Under the pieces are notes generated by a model. The model searched no databases, was not told the origin of the DNA, and was given only the letters and a program-made list of their open reading frames with translations. This document shows positions 62,132 to 64,000 of a DNA stretch of 64,000 nucleotides, piece after piece (the first letter of the stretch is position 1; each line of letters starts with the position of its first letter). The stretch spans positions 744,001 to 808,000 of the forward strand of contig NZ_BTPM01000002.1 of NCBI RefSeq assembly GCF_036245475.1, read 5' to 3'. The position numbers and the translations under genes were made by a program. Origin of the DNA: Vibrio sp. 10N. Lineage in GTDB: Bacteria; Pseudomonadota; Gammaproteobacteria; Enterobacterales; Vibrionaceae.

Positions 62132-63880
62132 ATGCTATCCGATATCGATATCTGTCGTACGACGTCACTCTCCGCTATTTCTGACATTGCTAAGCAAGCA
62201 GGCTTGCTCGAGCATGAGTATCATCCGCAAGGTTATCACAAAGCCAAAGTCACATTAGATGCAGTTTCTCGCCTCAAAAATAACCGTGACGGTAAACTCA
62301 TCGTTGTCACCGCTATTACTCCAACCCCGCTGGGTGAAGGCAAAACCGTCACAACTATCGGTCTTTCGCAAGGACTCAAAAAGCTAAACCAATCTGTCAT
62401 GGCTTGTATCCGCCAGCCATCTATGGGACCAATTTTTGGTGTGAAAGGCGGTGCGGCAGGCGGCGGCTACTCCCAAGTTGCCCCAATGGAAGAGCTTAAC
62501 CTACACCTAACTGGGGATATCCACGCCGTAACTGCAGCGCATAACCTTGCAGCAGCAGCGATCGATGCTCGTATTTACCACGAACAGCGTCAAGGGTTTG
62601 AAGCATTTGAGGCTCGTACTGGTCTCAAAGCACTTAAGATTGATAGCAAAAACGTTGTATGGAAGCGTGTCGTTGACCATAACGATCGCGCACTGCGTAT
62701 GGTCACTGTCGGTCAAAACGAAGTGAACAAAACCATCAATGGTTATGAGCGTCAAGACGGGTTCGACATCTCTGCCGCCTCTGAGCTGATGGCGATCTTA
62801 GCTCTGTCTAAGGATTTAAAAGACCTACGAGCTCGTATTGGAAAAATCGTTGTCGCCTATTCTATTGACGGTACCCCGATAACTACCGAAGATCTGCAAG
62901 TGGCGGGCGCAATGGCTGTCAGCATGAAAGAGGCCATTGAACCAACACTGATGCAAACACTTGAAGGTGTACCTACCCTTATTCATGCGGGTCCATTTGC
63001 TAATATCGCTCATGGTAACTCGTCTATCATTGCCGATAGCATAGCGACAAAACTTAGTGACTTTACTGTTACAGAGGGCGGTTTTGGCTCCGATATGGGG
63101 TTTGAGAAAGCGTGTAACATTAAAGCATCCGCTACCGACAAAAAGCCGGATTGTGCAGTCATTGTGGCGACACTTCGCGGCCTGAAAGCCAACTCTGGTT
63201 TATACGACCTGAAACCTGGCACGCCTATTCCAGACTCTATCTACGGCGAAGACAGCGCCGCTTTGAAAGCTGGATTTGAAAACCTCAAATGGCATATCAA
63301 CAACGTGGCAAAATACGGTGTACCTGCTGTCGTCGCGATCAATCGCTTCCCGCAAGACAGCGAGCAAGAGCTCGCATTGTTGCAGCAATGGGTAGAAGCG
63401 TTAGATAGCCAATGCCAAGTCGCCATCAGTGAAGGCTTTGCTAAAGGCGGGGAAGGCACTGTCGCACTGGCAGAGAAAGTCATTGAAGCGTGCCAAACCG
63501 ATGCTAGTTTCAAACCGCTTTATACTGCCGAGCAATCTATTGAAGAAAAACTGATGACAGTTTGTGAAGTGGGTTACGGCGCCGCTCGAGTCACGCTATC
63601 TTACCAAGCTCAACAGCAACTTGAGATATATAAGAAACACGGGTTTGATCATCTTGCCGTGTGTCTAGCGAAAACGCCACTGTCTATTACGACGGACGGC
63701 TGTATCAAAGGTGCTCCAACCGGCTTTGATGTTGTGATTCGCGAACTTCGCTTATGTGCAGGTGCCGGTTTTGTCTACGCATTGTGTGGCAATGTGATGA
63801 CCATGCCTGGCTTGCCAGACAAACCAGCATTTATGAGCTTAGATCTGGATGACGATGGGAATATTGTTGGCTTGAGCTAG
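62132..63880 (+). CDS. fhs: Formate-tetrahydrofolate ligase
   Basis: A 582-residue cytoplasmic enzyme making 10-formyl-tetrahydrofolate from formate, ATP and THF. VVTAITPTPLGEGKTVTTIG is the P-loop and FTHFS signature 1, and GGAAGGGYSQVAPMEELNLH is signature 2. VAINRFPQDSEQEL and FVYALCGNVMTMPGLPDKPA are further conserved blocks. The length fits the family's monofunctional enzymes. Own promoter with a PurR operator, and a terminator. It supplies one-carbon units for purine synthesis, which explains the PurR control. Confidence 0.97.
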   Translation: MLSDIDICRTTSLSAISDIAKQAGLLEHEYHPQGYHKAKVTLDAVSRLKNNRDGKLIVVTAITPTPLGEGKTVTTIGLSQGLKKLNQSVMACIRQPSMGPIFGVKGGAAGGGYSQVAPMEELNLHLTGDIHAVTAAHNLAAAAIDARIYHEQRQGFEAFEARTGLKALKIDSKNVVWKRVVDHNDRALRMVTVGQNEVNKTINGYERQDGFDISAASELMAILALSKDLKDLRARIGKIVVAYSIDGTPITTEDLQVAGAMAVSMKEAIEPTLMQTLEGVPTLIHAGPFANIAHGNSSIIADSIATKLSDFTVTEGGFGSDMGFEKACNIKASATDKKPDCAVIVATLRGLKANSGLYDLKPGTPIPDSIYGEDSAALKAGFENLKWHINNVAKYGVPAVVAINRFPQDSEQELALLQQWVEALDSQCQVAISEGFAKGGEGTVALAEKVIEACQTDASFKPLYTAEQSIEEKLMTVCEVGYGAARVTLSYQAQQQLEIYKKHGFDHLAVCLAKTPLSITTDGCIKGAPTGFDVVIRELRLCAGAGFVYALCGNVMTMPGLPDKPAFMSLDLDDDGNIVGLS

Positions 63881-63921
63881 TCTACACCCCTACCGAGTTG
63901 TGTAGAATCAGAGAAAAATAT

Positions 63922-63949
63922 AAAGCGACGGTTAGCCCGTCGCTTTTTT
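63922..63949. terminator. Terminator between fhs and the convergent gene
   Basis: Stem AAAGCGACGG / CCGTCGCTTT with loop TTAGC and a T-run on the plus strand. Confidence 0.92.
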
Positions 63950-63961
63950 ATTGGCTTTCAA

Positions 63962-64000
63962 TTATTGAGCGACGATCAAAGTCAGTTCTACGCGGCGATT
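63962..64000 (-). CDS. C-terminal end of an OmpA-family protein (runs off the right edge)
   Basis: Only the last 12 codons are inside: NRRVELTLIVAQ followed by TAA. NRRVEL is the characteristic end of the OmpA-like peptidoglycan-binding domain. The rest of the gene lies beyond the window. Confidence 0.6.
   Translation of the reverse strand, partial: NRRVELTLIVAQ

Overview
The window is ordinary, gene-dense gamma-proteobacterial chromosome, almost certainly from a Vibrio (Vibrionaceae). The best markers are a complete luxP-luxQ autoinducer-2 receptor pair, a fadL-volA pair (VolA is the Vibrio surface lysophospholipase), an HMG-CoA reductase, a FabH paralogue beside trxC, and many small conserved families typical of Vibrio. 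From memory, the relatives of several of these lie on the second chromosome of V. cholerae, so chromosome II is likely. The species cannot be named from the sequence. I saw no rRNA, tRNA, CRISPR array, insertion sequence, phage or integron.

Layout. 1-8 kb: end of a YccS-like membrane protein, HMG-CoA reductase, luxPQ (reverse strand), then a reverse-strand run of a small protein, YceH and a GIY-YIG protein. 8-16 kb: YeeX- and YgjV-like proteins, an SRAP protein with two very small predicted membrane peptides nearby, a 5'-nucleotidase, the OLD-family protein YbjD, a DUF1097 protein and a YeiE-like LysR regulator. 15.5-24 kb: a FocA-type channel fused to CBS domains, a YadA-like adhesin, a cytochrome b561/YceI operon, an XRE regulator, a lipase, an EAL protein and an outer-membrane barrel. 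24-35 kb: NYN/YgbA, a K+ channel, a Nudix hydrolase, a DUF3943 protein, FabH, TrxC, AraC with MATE, and an alpha/beta hydrolase. 35-47 kb: a large hybrid kinase with two near-identical receivers, YdcF/OsmC, MsrAB, MscS, a 2OG-Fe(II) oxygenase, an SgrR/zinc-ribbon/CutA operon and a hotdog thioesterase. 47-64 kb: an M48 protease, fadL-volA, PhnA, an EEP phosphatase, a TyrP-like transporter, a chemoreceptor, a HAD phosphatase, CreA, a PAS-GGDEF protein, gsk, fhs and the last codons of an OmpA-family gene.

How the genes work together. Signalling is well represented: AI-2 sensing (LuxPQ), another hybrid kinase, one EAL and one GGDEF enzyme, and a chemoreceptor. Three metabolic loci carry operators that match well-known regulators: PurR at fhs, TyrR at the tyrP-like gene and FadR at fadL-volA. 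Oxidative repair genes (OsmC, MsrAB, TrxC, YceI/cytochrome b561) are scattered along the window.

I found no convincing new multi-gene system. The least described things are small: three short ORFs with good or fair ribosome-binding sites (31, 34 and 37 codons), an internal ribosome-binding site that should release a free CBS protein from the FocA-CBS gene, and short upstream ORFs at focA and sgrR.
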